Shown one piece after another: positions 5,420 through 13,743 of a DNA stretch of 21,827 nt; position 1 is the stretch's first letter; every line of letters begins with the position of its first letter. The stretch covers positions 1 through 21,827 of the forward strand of contig URAN01000050.1 of the NCBI GenBank assembly GCA_900545865.1, read 5' to 3'. The DNA comes from an uncultured Eubacteriales bacterium. Lineage in GTDB: Bacteria; Bacillota; Clostridia; Monoglobales; Monoglobaceae. The notes beneath the pieces are model-generated. The model ran no database searches. It saw nothing but the letters and a program-made list of their open reading frames with translations, and was not told the origin of the DNA. The position numbers and the translations under genes were made by a program.

Positions 5420-6784
5420 ATGATAAATTTAGCATCAAACGAAATTGTTGAAACAATCAAAATGATAAGAGACGAGCATCTCGATATTCGAACGATTACG
5501 ATGGGAATATCCTTGCTCGACTGTGCCGATGAGGATTGCGGACGCGCCTGTACAAAGATATATGACAAGATTATGCGCTGTGCAAAAAATCTTGTGAGCT
5601 GCGGCGAGGAAATAAGCCAAAGGCTCGGAATCCCCATAATAAACAAGCGTGTTTCGGTTACGCCGATTGCGCTCGTTGCGGCGGCAAGCAAAACGGATAA
5701 TTATCTGCCTTTTGCCAAAACGCTCGACCGTGCGGCGAGGGAACTCGGCATTAACTTTATCGGCGGCTATTCGGCGCTTGTGTACAAGGGCGTTTCAAAG
5801 AGTGATGAATGTCTCATCAACTCGATTCCCGAGGCTCTTTGCACAACCGAGAGGGTTTGTTCATCGGTCGGCGTTGCCACGACAAAAGCAGGAATAAATA
5901 TGGACGCTGTGGCAAAAATGGGCGAGATTATATGCGATACGGCGAAAATGTCGGCGGATAATTCGTCTATGGGCTGTGCAAAGCTTGTTGTCTTTGCCAA
6001 TCCCGTTGAGGATAACCCGTTTATGGCGGGCGCGTTCCACGGCGTGGGCGAGGGCGACTGTGTAATAAATGTCGGCATAAGCGGCCCGGGCGTTGTTAAA
6101 TCGGCACTCGAACAGGTCAAAGACGGTGATTTCGGTGTTGTTGCCGAGACCGTTAAAAAGACCGCGTTTAAGATAACAAGAATGGGACAGCTCGTTGCAA
6201 GAGAGGCATCAAAGATGCTTGACGTTCCGTTCGGAATCGTGGATTTGTCGCTTGCGCCGACCCCCGAGATTGGCGACAGCGTGGCGTATATTCTCGAAGA
6301 AATGGGTCTTGAAAAGTGCGGAACGCACGGAACAACGGCGGCTCTTGCCCTGCTCAATGACGCGGTTAAAAAGGGCGGCGTTATGGCGTCGGGTTATGTC
6401 GGCGGTCTGTCGGGCGCGTTTATCCCCGTCAGCGAGGACGCGGGAATGATTGCGGCGGCGGAGTGCGGTGCGCTTTCGCTTGACAAGCTCGAAGCGATGA
6501 CGTGTGTATGTTCGGTCGGTCTTGATATGATTGCCGTGCCGGGCGATACGCCCCCGTCAACCATATCGGCAATCATCGCCGATGAGGCGGCGATAGGTAT
6601 GATAAACCAAAAGACAACGGCGGTGAGAATTATTCCGGCGGCGGGAAAGGATGTCGGCGACAGTGTTGAATTCGGCGGTTTGCTTGGTGCGGCACCGATT
6701 ATGCCCGTACATAAGTATTCGTCCGAAAAGTTCATTTCGCGCGGCGGAAGGATTCCGGCACCGATACACAGCCTGAGAAATTAA
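5420..6784 (+). CDS. UPF0210 (DUF711, PFL-like) protein of unknown function
   Basis: The 454-residue protein matches the UPF0210/DUF711 family over its full length, from the N-terminal IVETIKMIRDEHLDIRTITMGISLLDC to the C-terminal GGRIPAPIHSLRN. Typical glycine-rich and Cys-containing segments are present (GVGEGDCVINVGISGPGVV; KCGTHGTTAALALLND). From family knowledge the fold is related to pyruvate formate-lyase-like enzymes, but no reaction is established and I see no glycyl-radical motif I could name with confidence. The frame is open from 5336, but GGAGGGAGG at 5404-5412 fixes the ATG at 5420. It is paired with the ACT-domain gene and is followed only 27 nt later by the first V-ATPase gene, so readthrough into that operon is likely. 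Confidence 0.9.
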   Translation: MINLASNEIVETIKMIRDEHLDIRTITMGISLLDCADEDCGRACTKIYDKIMRCAKNLVSCGEEISQRLGIPIINKRVSVTPIALVAAASKTDNYLPFAKTLDRAARELGINFIGGYSALVYKGVSKSDECLINSIPEALCTTERVCSSVGVATTKAGINMDAVAKMGEIICDTAKMSADNSSMGCAKLVVFANPVEDNPFMAGAFHGVGEGDCVINVGISGPGVVKSALEQVKDGDFGVVAETVKKTAFKITRMGQLVAREASKMLDVPFGIVDLSLAPTPEIGDSVAYILEEMGLEKCGTHGTTAALALLNDAVKKGGVMASGYVGGLSGAFIPVSEDAGMIAAAECGALSLDKLEAMTCVCSVGLDMIAVPGDTPPSTISAIIADEAAIGMINQKTTAVRIIPAAGKDVGDSVEFGGLLGAAPIMPVHKYSSEKFISRGGRIPAPIHSLRN

Positions 6785-6811
6785 TCTTTCATTAATAAAG
6801 GAGATGATTTT

Positions 6812-7138
6812 ATGGATATTATGCAGGCAATAATCGATATAGAAAAAAAGGCACAAGGCATTGTCGATTCGGTCGATGAGATGAAAAAACAAAATTCGGC
6901 GGCTGTTGAAGCGGCGGTCGATGCGATAAACTCAAAGACGGACGCAAAGCTCAAAGAAAAAAAGGCAGAGCTTAAAGCGAAATATGATGTCATTCTCGAT
7001 AAAGAGATGACAAAAGTTGAACGCAAGTATGCCGACCTGATTGAAAAGCTCGATGAAAAATGCAAGTCGGGCAAGGATAAATGGACGGACGACATCGTCG
7101 GTGCGGTGACGGGTTCGGACGTTTCAAAATCTCAATAA
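6812..7138 (+). CDS. V/A-type ATPase subunit H (peripheral stalk)
   Basis: The 108-residue protein is dominated by a charged helix with heptad character (about 25-95), rich in Lys, Glu and Ala (for example SKTDAKLKEKKAELKAKYD). That is what is expected of the small stalk subunit (called H, G or NtpF in different organisms) that forms a coiled coil with subunit E and anchors the A3B3 head to subunit I. AAAGGAG at 6797-6803 sets the start. It opens the ATPase gene cluster, as in other bacterial A/V operons. Similarity is mainly compositional, so the call leans on position; in this context it is well supported. Confidence 0.75.
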   Translation: MDIMQAIIDIEKKAQGIVDSVDEMKKQNSAAVEAAVDAINSKTDAKLKEKKAELKAKYDVILDKEMTKVERKYADLIEKLDEKCKSGKDKWTDDIVGAVTGSDVSKSQ

Positions 7139-7170
7139 TTGCTTTGATTGATTCCAATGAATTGACAGAC

Positions 7171-7197
7171 GCCGCAAATGTTTAAAACATCGGCGGC
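7171..7197 (+). repeat. Intercistronic hairpin between ATPase subunits H and C
   Basis: gccgc (7171-7175) pairs with gcggc (7193-7197), and inside it atgtt with aacat, interrupted by 2-nt internal loops. It sits in a 177-nt non-coding gap with no T tract, so it probably tunes mRNA processing or stability. Confidence 0.4.
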
Positions 7198-7315
7198 AAA
7201 GCATAACACAGATGTTTGAAAATCCGCAAAACGGTGCAAAAATCCCGATGATAAATATATACGAAATTTTTGCAAACGTCTGTGACGACATAAAAATCAA
7301 AGGAGGTTTTGCGAT

Positions 7316-8395
7316 GTGTTAAATCAGGTTATGAAAAATTCCGCTTTGTGCGCAAAGGTTCATGCGATGAGAGGCAGATTCTTAAAGAAAAGCGATTATG
7401 ACGCAATGATGAATATGAAATCCGTCCCCGATGTCGCAGGATATTTGATTGAACATACGCGGTACAGCCGCGCTCTTAAAGGAACATCGGCGGCACAGAT
7501 ACACAGAGGCGCGCTTGAACAGTTTTTGAGAGAGGATTTAAAAACGGATATAAACAGTCTTATGCCGTATATGTCATACGGCGCGAAAAAGTTTGCCGAG
7601 CTTACCGAGATTGAGGAAGGCATTTCCATTTTAAAGATATGTTTGAGATTGCTCGGCGGCGGACACAGCCGTGAGGTTCCCGAATATCTTAAAAAGCTCA
7701 AAGCCACGGGAACGGTCGATAAAATGGGGTCGGTTGACGGAATTGAGAGCATTGATATGCTGGTTGACAGACTGGCGGAAACGCCGTATTACGCCGCTCT
7801 TAAGGTTTTTTCATCGAATCCCGACAAACAAAAACCGTTTTATATGGAGATGCGGCTCGATACATATTGGACAAAGCTTGTGTTCAAATACCTCAACAAG
7901 TATTTGACGGGCGGCGAAAAAAGCTCGATACGAAAGCTTTACGGTACGGAATTTGATTTGGAAAATCTCACGTTTTTGCTGAGGTGCAAAAAGTCGTTCG
8001 ATATGACGGACGAAGAGATTTATACCTGCCTTATTCCTCTGTATTACCGATTGAAAGAAGAAACGGTAACACATATTGTTGATGCACAGTCATATGATGA
8101 CGCTCTCGGAATAATCGAATCCGAAACGCCTTACGGCACTGCGTTTTCAAAAGAGGACAGATTTATCGAAAAGAGAGAGCGAGAATTTATCCTGCATCTG
8201 TTCGCAAGGGCATATTCGACCAATCAATATTCGGTTCTGTCACCTGTTGATTATCTCTATCGGCGGCGTGCGGAAATTGACAATATAATCTCTGTTACAG
8301 AGGGTATACGCTATGGCTTGTCACCCGAGCGTATAAAAGATTATTTGATAAATACAGACTTGACAAAAAGCGGCAAAGGAGGTACGGATGTATGA
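7316..8395 (+). CDS. V/A-type ATPase subunit C (AC39/NtpC family)
   Basis: The 359-residue protein matches the subunit C/d family, the funnel-shaped socket that links the central rotor shaft (D, F) to the membrane c-ring. Recognisable parts are the N-terminal AKVHAMRGRFLKKSDYDAMM segment and the helical repeats with long amphipathic segments; no membrane helix is seen. The best start is GTG at 7316, 9 nt after AGGAGG (7301-7306). An ATG at 7314 overlaps it but gives only Met-Cys-stop, and an in-frame ATG at 7331 is another possible start. Its stop overlaps the next gene's start (ATGA at 8392-8395), showing tight coupling to subunit I. In Enterococcus- and Thermus-type operons C normally lies after E, so its place here is unusual. 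Confidence 0.85.
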   Translation: MLNQVMKNSALCAKVHAMRGRFLKKSDYDAMMNMKSVPDVAGYLIEHTRYSRALKGTSAAQIHRGALEQFLREDLKTDINSLMPYMSYGAKKFAELTEIEEGISILKICLRLLGGGHSREVPEYLKKLKATGTVDKMGSVDGIESIDMLVDRLAETPYYAALKVFSSNPDKQKPFYMEMRLDTYWTKLVFKYLNKYLTGGEKSSIRKLYGTEFDLENLTFLLRCKKSFDMTDEEIYTCLIPLYYRLKEETVTHIVDAQSYDDALGIIESETPYGTAFSKEDRFIEKREREFILHLFARAYSTNQYSVLSPVDYLYRRRAEIDNIISVTEGIRYGLSPERIKDYLINTDLTKSGKGGTDV

Positions 8396-10305
8396 TTTCA
8401 AAGATGAAGTTTATTAATATTGTCGGGCCGAAATCGTCTTTTGAGAGAATTGTGTCGGATTATATTCTCGATTCCGAGATAGAGTTTGAAAACCCGATGT
8501 CGGCGCTCAAAAACACAAAAGGCTTTACCGTGAACACGGACGGAAACCCTGCGGAAGAAATTCTTAAAAAGTTCATCGATGTTTTTGATTATGCAAATAT
8601 CGATTACAGCGGCGTAAAGCGTCACCACGACAGCTTTACCGAACAAGAGCTTGAAAACGTAATCGATGTGTTTAACGACAAAATACATTCTCTGAAAGAA
8701 GAAGCCGAATCGCTAAAAAGCGAAATAAAGCATACCGACAAGATAATCGGTGCGCTCGAACACGTTGCGGGGTCGGATATGAACCTCGACAATTTGTGCA
8801 ATTTAAAGTATATCAAGTATAGGTTCGGTAAGCTTCCCGTTTCGGGATTCCATAAACTCGATACGTATTTAAAGGACTTACCGGTATACTTTGCACCGAT
8901 GACAACCGAGAATGACTATGTTTGGGGAATTTATTTTGTAAGCGAACAGGACAAAGAAAACGTTGACAGGATATTCGCAAGCTTGTATTTCGAACGCACG
9001 CACATTGACGGCGGCGGTGACGGAACGGCGGCGGATGTTGTCAAAAAGCTTTCGGCGGATAACGCCGAGAGAGGGCGGCGGATAGCCGAGCTTAAATCAC
9101 AGATTGACTCGACAATCGCGGTTCAAAAAGACGATTTGCTTAAAGCGTATGCGGATATTAAGTATAATTATGACTTGTATAACATACGGCGGCACACAAC
9201 CAACAGCAACAACTCGTTCTGTTTGACGGGCTGGGTAACGGCAGAGGAGGCACACCGTCTCAAAGAGGCATCGGTGAACGATTCGGAATGCGTAATGCTC
9301 ATCGACAAGCCCGAAACCGTTTCGCATATCAAACCGCCGACAAAGCTTAAAAATATGCGGATATTCAAGCCGTTTGAGGAATTCGTTCGTATGTACGGCG
9401 TTCCGAATTATAACGAGCTTGACCCGACGCCGTTCTTGGCGATAGTATACACGATACTTTTCGGAATAATGTTCGGTGATGTGGGTCACGGACTTTGCCT
9501 TGCGGCAATCGGAGTCATTATGATTCTGATGAAAAAAGGCGGCTTTTTGGCAAAGCTGCTTGTGCCTATCGGCTTATCGTCAACGGTGTTCGGATTCGTT
9601 TACGGCTCTGTTTTCGGTATGGAGGGCGAACACGCCTTGGTTAAACCGCTTTGGTTTACTCCGTTCGAGAACAGCGGAACTATGATGCAGACCCTTATCT
9701 ATGCGGTAATAATCGGCGTTGCGCTGATTTTGGTTTGTATGATATTCAATATCATCAACGGCGCAAAGCAAAAAGACCTGCAAAAGATTATATTCTCACA
9801 AAATGGCATTGCCGGAATGGTGTTTTATATAATGGTTCTTTATGTTGGCGTAAGCGCGGTGATGGGAACATCGCATCCGATAAAGATTGCCGGAATATTG
9901 ATTGGCGTATCGCTGGTTATGATATTCCTGCAAGAGCCTTTGGGTAAGCTTGCGGCAAAGAAAAAGGACTGGATGCCGAAAGAAAAGGGCGGATTTTTCG
10001 TCGAGGCGTTCTTTGAAACCTTTGAAATCCTGCTCAGCTTTGTCACAAACACGGTATCGTTCCTGCGTGTCGGGGCGTTCGCCCTCAACCATGCCGGTAT
10101 GATGTCGGTTGTGGTAATGTTTATGTATTCGCTCGGCACGGGCGGCTCGATTGCCGTTACCCTGTTCGGTAACCTTTTGGTAATAGGACTTGAAGGTCTG
10201 ATTGTCGGAATCCAGGTTCTTCGTCTCGGATTTTATGAGATGTTCAGCCGTTTCTATTCCGGTGACGGACGTGAATTTAAACCGATTAACTCCGATAAAA
10301 ATTAG
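8392..10305 (+). CDS. V/A-type ATPase subunit I (a-subunit, ion channel and stator)
   Basis: The 637-residue protein has a cytoplasmic N-terminal half with two coiled-coil stretches (about 84-125 and 214-265) and a C-terminal membrane half of about seven or eight helices, starting near residue 345 (PFLAIVYTILFGIMFGD). The essential stator arginine that works opposite the c-ring carboxylate is most likely Arg559 in NTVSFLRVGAFALNHAGM, equivalent to the conserved Arg of yeast Vph1. Subunit I forms the ion half-channels and holds the peripheral stalks. The ATG overlaps the subunit C stop by 4 nt, and AAGGAGG (8376-8382) lies within the C gene's end. A second Met at residue 5 is an alternative start. 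Length and layout are normal for the family. Confidence 0.93.
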   Translation: MISKMKFINIVGPKSSFERIVSDYILDSEIEFENPMSALKNTKGFTVNTDGNPAEEILKKFIDVFDYANIDYSGVKRHHDSFTEQELENVIDVFNDKIHSLKEEAESLKSEIKHTDKIIGALEHVAGSDMNLDNLCNLKYIKYRFGKLPVSGFHKLDTYLKDLPVYFAPMTTENDYVWGIYFVSEQDKENVDRIFASLYFERTHIDGGGDGTAADVVKKLSADNAERGRRIAELKSQIDSTIAVQKDDLLKAYADIKYNYDLYNIRRHTTNSNNSFCLTGWVTAEEAHRLKEASVNDSECVMLIDKPETVSHIKPPTKLKNMRIFKPFEEFVRMYGVPNYNELDPTPFLAIVYTILFGIMFGDVGHGLCLAAIGVIMILMKKGGFLAKLLVPIGLSSTVFGFVYGSVFGMEGEHALVKPLWFTPFENSGTMMQTLIYAVIIGVALILVCMIFNIINGAKQKDLQKIIFSQNGIAGMVFYIMVLYVGVSAVMGTSHPIKIAGILIGVSLVMIFLQEPLGKLAAKKKDWMPKEKGGFFVEAFFETFEILLSFVTNTVSFLRVGAFALNHAGMMSVVVMFMYSLGTGGSIAVTLFGNLLVIGLEGLIVGIQVLRLGFYEMFSRFYSGDGREFKPINSDKN

Positions 10306-10376
10306 GGGTTTGGATTTTGTAAAAAATAGAATTATTTAAAATATTAAGATTTATTTAAAAACGGAGGAATTTTATT

Positions 10377-10799
10377 ATGCTGAAATCACTTGTTATGTTT
10401 ATTATCGTTACACTGGCAATCGCCGTACCGCTTGTTGCCCACTTTGGACTCAAGCTCACCGGCAAGAAGATGAAATCCGCAATATGCGTTAATCTGTTTG
10501 CGTTCTTTACGCTTATGCTCGTTTTTGCGGCGTGTCTCGTTACGGGTTCGTTCGATGCGTTTGCGGCAACAGAGGGTGCGGCGGCATCGGTTGACGGTAT
10601 GAAATACCTTGGCGCGGCTCTTTCAACGGGTTTGGCTTGTATCGGTGCAGGTATCGCGGTTTCGTCATCGGCTTCGGCGGCTCTCGGCGCAATCTCCGAA
10701 GACCCTCAGATAATGGGTAAGTCGCTTATCTTTGTTGCTCTTGCCGAAGGTATCGCACTTTACGGACTTATCATTTCTCTGCTTATCCTGTTCCAGTAA
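10377..10799 (+). CDS. V/A-type ATPase subunit K (c-ring proteolipid) with N-terminal extension
   Basis: The protein has 140 residues and four hydrophobic segments (about 3-22, 35-56, 75-97, 115-138). Only the last two form a typical c-subunit hairpin: the Gly/Ala-rich YLGAALSTGLACIGAGIAV, the polar loop SEDP, and LIFVALAEGIALYGL with the ion-binding carboxylate Glu124. The first 65 residues have no proteolipid motif and end in DAFAATEG, which looks like a signal peptidase site, so the mature subunit may be a single hairpin of about 75 residues. I see no Gln in the first helix at the place used by known Na+-binding rings, so the coupling ion is open. A strong GGAGGA (10363-10368) in a very A/T-rich leader fits the need for many copies. 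Confidence 0.9.
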   Translation: MLKSLVMFIIVTLAIAVPLVAHFGLKLTGKKMKSAICVNLFAFFTLMLVFAACLVTGSFDAFAATEGAAASVDGMKYLGAALSTGLACIGAGIAVSSSASAALGAISEDPQIMGKSLIFVALAEGIALYGLIISLLILFQ

Positions 10800-10859
10800 T
10801 AGGCACAAAAGACGTGAATTTTTAAAAAATTATCGTCGGATAAGGAGAGCGGATTATTT

Positions 10860-11168
10860 ATGAAATTTTACTTACTCAGCGATAACGTTGATACGCTTAC
10901 GGGGATGCGGCTCGCCGGGATAGAGGGCGAGGTTCTGCATGAAAAGGACGAATTCAGGGCGGCTTTTGACAAGGCTTTGGCAAATTCCGAAACGGCAATA
11001 TTGCTCATTACGGAAAAGCTCGTCAATCTCTGTCCCGAATACGTTGCCAAACAAAAAGTGGCGAACAAAACGCCGCTCGTTGTCGAGCTTCCCGACCGTC
11101 ACGGTTCGGAAAGACCCGATGACTATATTTTGAGTTATGTCAAAGAGGCGGTCGGGGTAAAGCTTTAG
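10860..11168 (+). CDS. V/A-type ATPase subunit F (central rotor shaft)
   Basis: The 102-residue protein starts MKFYLLSDNVDTLTGMRLAG, the typical first strand-helix of subunit F, and continues with AILLITEKLVNLCPE and a conserved LPDRHGS-type segment before the C-terminal helix. Subunit F binds subunit D in the rotor shaft and influences ATP hydrolysis. AAGGAGAG at 10842-10849 is the ribosome binding site, about 10 nt before the ATG. It lies between K and E here, whereas in the best-studied operons F follows C. Confidence 0.88.
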   Translation: MKFYLLSDNVDTLTGMRLAGIEGEVLHEKDEFRAAFDKALANSETAILLITEKLVNLCPEYVAKQKVANKTPLVVELPDRHGSERPDDYILSYVKEAVGVKL

Positions 11169-11219
11169 GCTCGGCGGCTTGAAAATATGACACAGGATAT
11201 GTTGCCGCGCGAATTATTC

Positions 11220-11246
11220 GGATAATTCGGATAATTCGGATAATTT
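11220..11246 (+). repeat. Three tandem 9-mers (ggataattc)
   Basis: Two exact copies and one copy differing at the last base stand head to tail, preceded by a partial copy (11213-11219). They sit in the spacer between subunits F and E and are followed by a 7-bp hairpin gaggttt/aaacctc (11254-11277). Confidence 0.75.
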
Positions 11247-11361
11247 GCGGATTGAGGTTTGGATTTATCTAAACCTCGGTTCGGCGGCAAGGACAGTTAT
11301 GACGCGCTTTGCCCACGGTGCGGCACAAATAATGAGTGTGGGCAGAAAGGCTGTGACAGAT

Positions 11362-11949
11362 ATGGCAAAGGATTCGCTTACTAATTTTGCAAACGTCCTG
11401 TATTCAGAGGCAGCAAAGCAAAAACAACAGGCGGCGCAAGAGCTTGAGGATAAAAAGAAAGAAGCCCTTGATAAAGCGGCGGCTGATGCGGAAAAGAGAT
11501 ATAACAAAGAAATTAAGAAATATGAATCAGGTCTTGAATATGAGGTCAAGCTGGATATTTCAAGGCGCGAGGCTGAACTGTCAAAGGTTTTGAGACAGAA
11601 CCGTTCGGCGGCGGCGGAACAGGTTTTTGAGGCGGCGGCGTATAAGCTCGGCGAATTTACAAAAACGCCCGAATACGGCGAGTATCTTAAATCCAAATTC
11701 GGTGAGCTTGCGGCGGCATTTGAGTCGGGCGATGACACGGTTTGTGTTGTCCGCAAAGACGATGCCGAGCTTGTCCGTGAGATTTGCCCCGTGCCGGTCA
11801 GCAAATACGAGGACGCGCCGAATGACATCATCGGCGGTTTTGTGCTTAAAAGCCGCGGTTTAAAGCTTTTTGCGGATTGTACCTTAAAGAGCGAGCTTGA
11901 AAAGCAAAAAGGCGTGTTCTGTAAAATCAGCGGACTTATAATTGAGTAA
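11362..11949 (+). CDS. V/A-type ATPase subunit E (peripheral stalk)
   Basis: Taken from ATG 11362 the protein has 195 residues: a long charged N-terminal helix (about 10-85; AAKQKQQAAQELEDKKKEAL) that pairs with subunit H, and a globular C-terminal domain that contacts the head, with the family-like ending IIGGFVLKSRGLKLFADCTL. The frame is open further upstream to 11245, but the added residues resemble no subunit E and cover a repeat and a hairpin. AGAAAGG (11344-11350) lies upstream of ATG 11362. An ATG at 11332 is also possible. It is followed 16 nt later by subunit A. Confidence 0.85.
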   Translation: MAKDSLTNFANVLYSEAAKQKQQAAQELEDKKKEALDKAAADAEKRYNKEIKKYESGLEYEVKLDISRREAELSKVLRQNRSAAAEQVFEAAAYKLGEFTKTPEYGEYLKSKFGELAAAFESGDDTVCVVRKDDAELVREICPVPVSKYEDAPNDIIGGFVLKSRGLKLFADCTLKSELEKQKGVFCKISGLIIE

Positions 11950-11965
11950 AGAGGAGTGATTTTTG

Positions 11966-13717
11966 ATGCAAGATAAAATTGCGGTTATATACGGAATAAA
12001 CGGACCTGTCGTAACGGTCAAGAACGCTCCGTGGCTGATGATGAAAGAAATGACCTTTGTCGGAAGCGAAAGATTGATTGGCGAGGTTATCGCAATCCAC
12101 GGTGAAGATACGGTTATACAGGTTTATGAAGAAACATCGGGACTTAAAGTCGGCGAACCCGTTGAGGGAACGGCGGCGCCTATGTCGGTTACGCTCGGTC
12201 CCGGTCTTATAGGAAACATTTTTGACGGAATCGAACGTCCTCTGCGTGCGATAAAGGATTTGTCGGGCGCGTTTATTTCAAGAGGTTTGCGTCCCGATGC
12301 GGTTGATATGAAAAAGAAGTGGAATATAACCATTACCGCGAAAAAGGGCGACAAGGTTGGACCTTGTTCGGTAATCGGCGAAGTACCCGAAACGGCGGTT
12401 ATTACCAATAAAATTATGGTTTCGCCCGAAACAAAAGGCGAAATCGTTGAGATTGTCGAATCGGGAAGTTATACCTGTGACGATGTTTTGGCAAAGGTTA
12501 AGACCGAAAGCGGCGAGATAAAAGAGGTTAAGGCGGTTTCGCAATGGCCGATAAGAACCCCTCGTCCGTCTGCGGCGAGAGAGGCAATATCGATTCCGAT
12601 GATTACCGGTCAGAGAGTAATAGACGTACTCTTTCCGCTTGCCAAAGGCGGTGCGGCGGCTATCCCGGGCGGTTTCGGAACGGGAAAGACAATGACCCAG
12701 CACCAGCTTGCAAAATGGTCTGACGCCGACATTATAATCTATATCGGCTGTGGCGAGCGCGGAAACGAAATGACCCAGGTCTTAGAAGACTTTACGGGCT
12801 TGACAGACCCCAAAACGGGTCAGTCGCTTATGAACCGCACAATGCTTATCGCCAACACATCGAATATGCCTGTTGCGGCGCGTGAGGCGTCAATATACAC
12901 GGGCGTTACCATTGCGGAATATTACCGCGATATGGGTTATGACGTGGCAATTATGGCTGACTCGACATCGCGTTGGGCTGAGGCTCTGCGTGAAATATCC
13001 GGTCGTCTTGAGGAAATGCCGGCAGAAGAAGGCTTCCCGGCTTACCTGCCGTCAAGGCTTTCGGAATTCTATGAGAGAGCCGGTTATGTCAAGAATCTCA
13101 ACGGCACAGAGGGAAGCGTTACGCTTATCGGCGCGGTTTCACCCCAGGGCGGCGACTTTTCCGAGCCGGTAACACAAAATACCAAGCGTTTTACCAGATG
13201 TTTCTGGGGACTCGACAAGAGCCTTGCTTATGCGAGACACTATCCCGCGATAAACTGGCTTACGAGTTACAGCGAATACGTTGACGATATTGCGCCGTGG
13301 TATGCCGAGAACGTAAGCGAGGACTTTATCCCGGCGCGTGCCGAGATGATGAGCATTCTGAGAGAGGAAAGCTCTCTTATGGATATTGTTAAGCTCATCG
13401 GTGCGGACGTTTTGCCCGAGGATCAAAAGCTCACGCTTGAAATCGCGCGTGTTATCCGTGTCGGATTCCTTCAGCAAAACGCGTATCACGCGGCGGATAC
13501 ATATGTTCCGCTTAAAAAACAGTTCCTTATGTTAAAAGTAATCCTGCATTTGTATGACAAGTGCAAGTATCTTGTGAACGAGTGCGCAATACCTGTTTCA
13601 CAGATAACGAAATCGGGAATCTTTGACACGGTTATAAAGATAAAGTATGATATAGATAATGAACAGCTTGATAAGTTTGACGATATAACAAAACAAATTG
13701 ACGAACTCAAATTTTAG
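11966..13717 (+). CDS. V/A-type ATPase catalytic subunit A
   Basis: The 583-residue catalytic subunit has a P-loop at 235-242 (GGFGTGKT, Lys241), a GER motif with the likely catalytic Glu264 and Arg265 (GCGERGNEM), the SNMPVAAREASIYTG stretch, and ADSTSRWAEALREISGRLEEMP. It also has the non-homologous insert region between the N-terminal barrel and the P-loop that separates A subunits from F-type beta subunits. Three copies alternate with subunit B in the head and hydrolyse or make ATP. GAGGAG (11951-11956) fixes ATG 11966; the TTG just before it is not needed. All key residues are intact and the length is normal. It is followed by subunit B after 26 nt. Confidence 0.97.
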   Translation: MQDKIAVIYGINGPVVTVKNAPWLMMKEMTFVGSERLIGEVIAIHGEDTVIQVYEETSGLKVGEPVEGTAAPMSVTLGPGLIGNIFDGIERPLRAIKDLSGAFISRGLRPDAVDMKKKWNITITAKKGDKVGPCSVIGEVPETAVITNKIMVSPETKGEIVEIVESGSYTCDDVLAKVKTESGEIKEVKAVSQWPIRTPRPSAAREAISIPMITGQRVIDVLFPLAKGGAAAIPGGFGTGKTMTQHQLAKWSDADIIIYIGCGERGNEMTQVLEDFTGLTDPKTGQSLMNRTMLIANTSNMPVAAREASIYTGVTIAEYYRDMGYDVAIMADSTSRWAEALREISGRLEEMPAEEGFPAYLPSRLSEFYERAGYVKNLNGTEGSVTLIGAVSPQGGDFSEPVTQNTKRFTRCFWGLDKSLAYARHYPAINWLTSYSEYVDDIAPWYAENVSEDFIPARAEMMSILREESSLMDIVKLIGADVLPEDQKLTLEIARVIRVGFLQQNAYHAADTYVPLKKQFLMLKVILHLYDKCKYLVNECAIPVSQITKSGIFDTVIKIKYDIDNEQLDKFDDITKQIDELKF

Positions 13718-13743
13718 TCAAGACAGAAAGGCAGTGATATTAA

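Noticed and set aside
5767..6357. 196-codon open frame on the minus strand inside the UPF0210 gene
   Set aside because: It lies opposite a full-length conserved family gene, has Ser/Pro/Thr-rich low-complexity content and no ribosome binding site.
11220..11246. CRISPR-like array
   Set aside because: The repeats are 9-mers directly head to tail without spacers; no cas genes are nearby.
11245..11361. N-terminal extension of subunit E
   Set aside because: It would translate through the 9-mer repeats and a hairpin, resembles no subunit E, and an RBS-like AGAAAGG sits before ATG 11362.
11265..11831. 188-codon minus-strand frame opposite ATPase subunit E
   Set aside because: Ser/Ala-rich shadow of an Ala/Lys/Glu-rich coiled-coil gene; no start signal.
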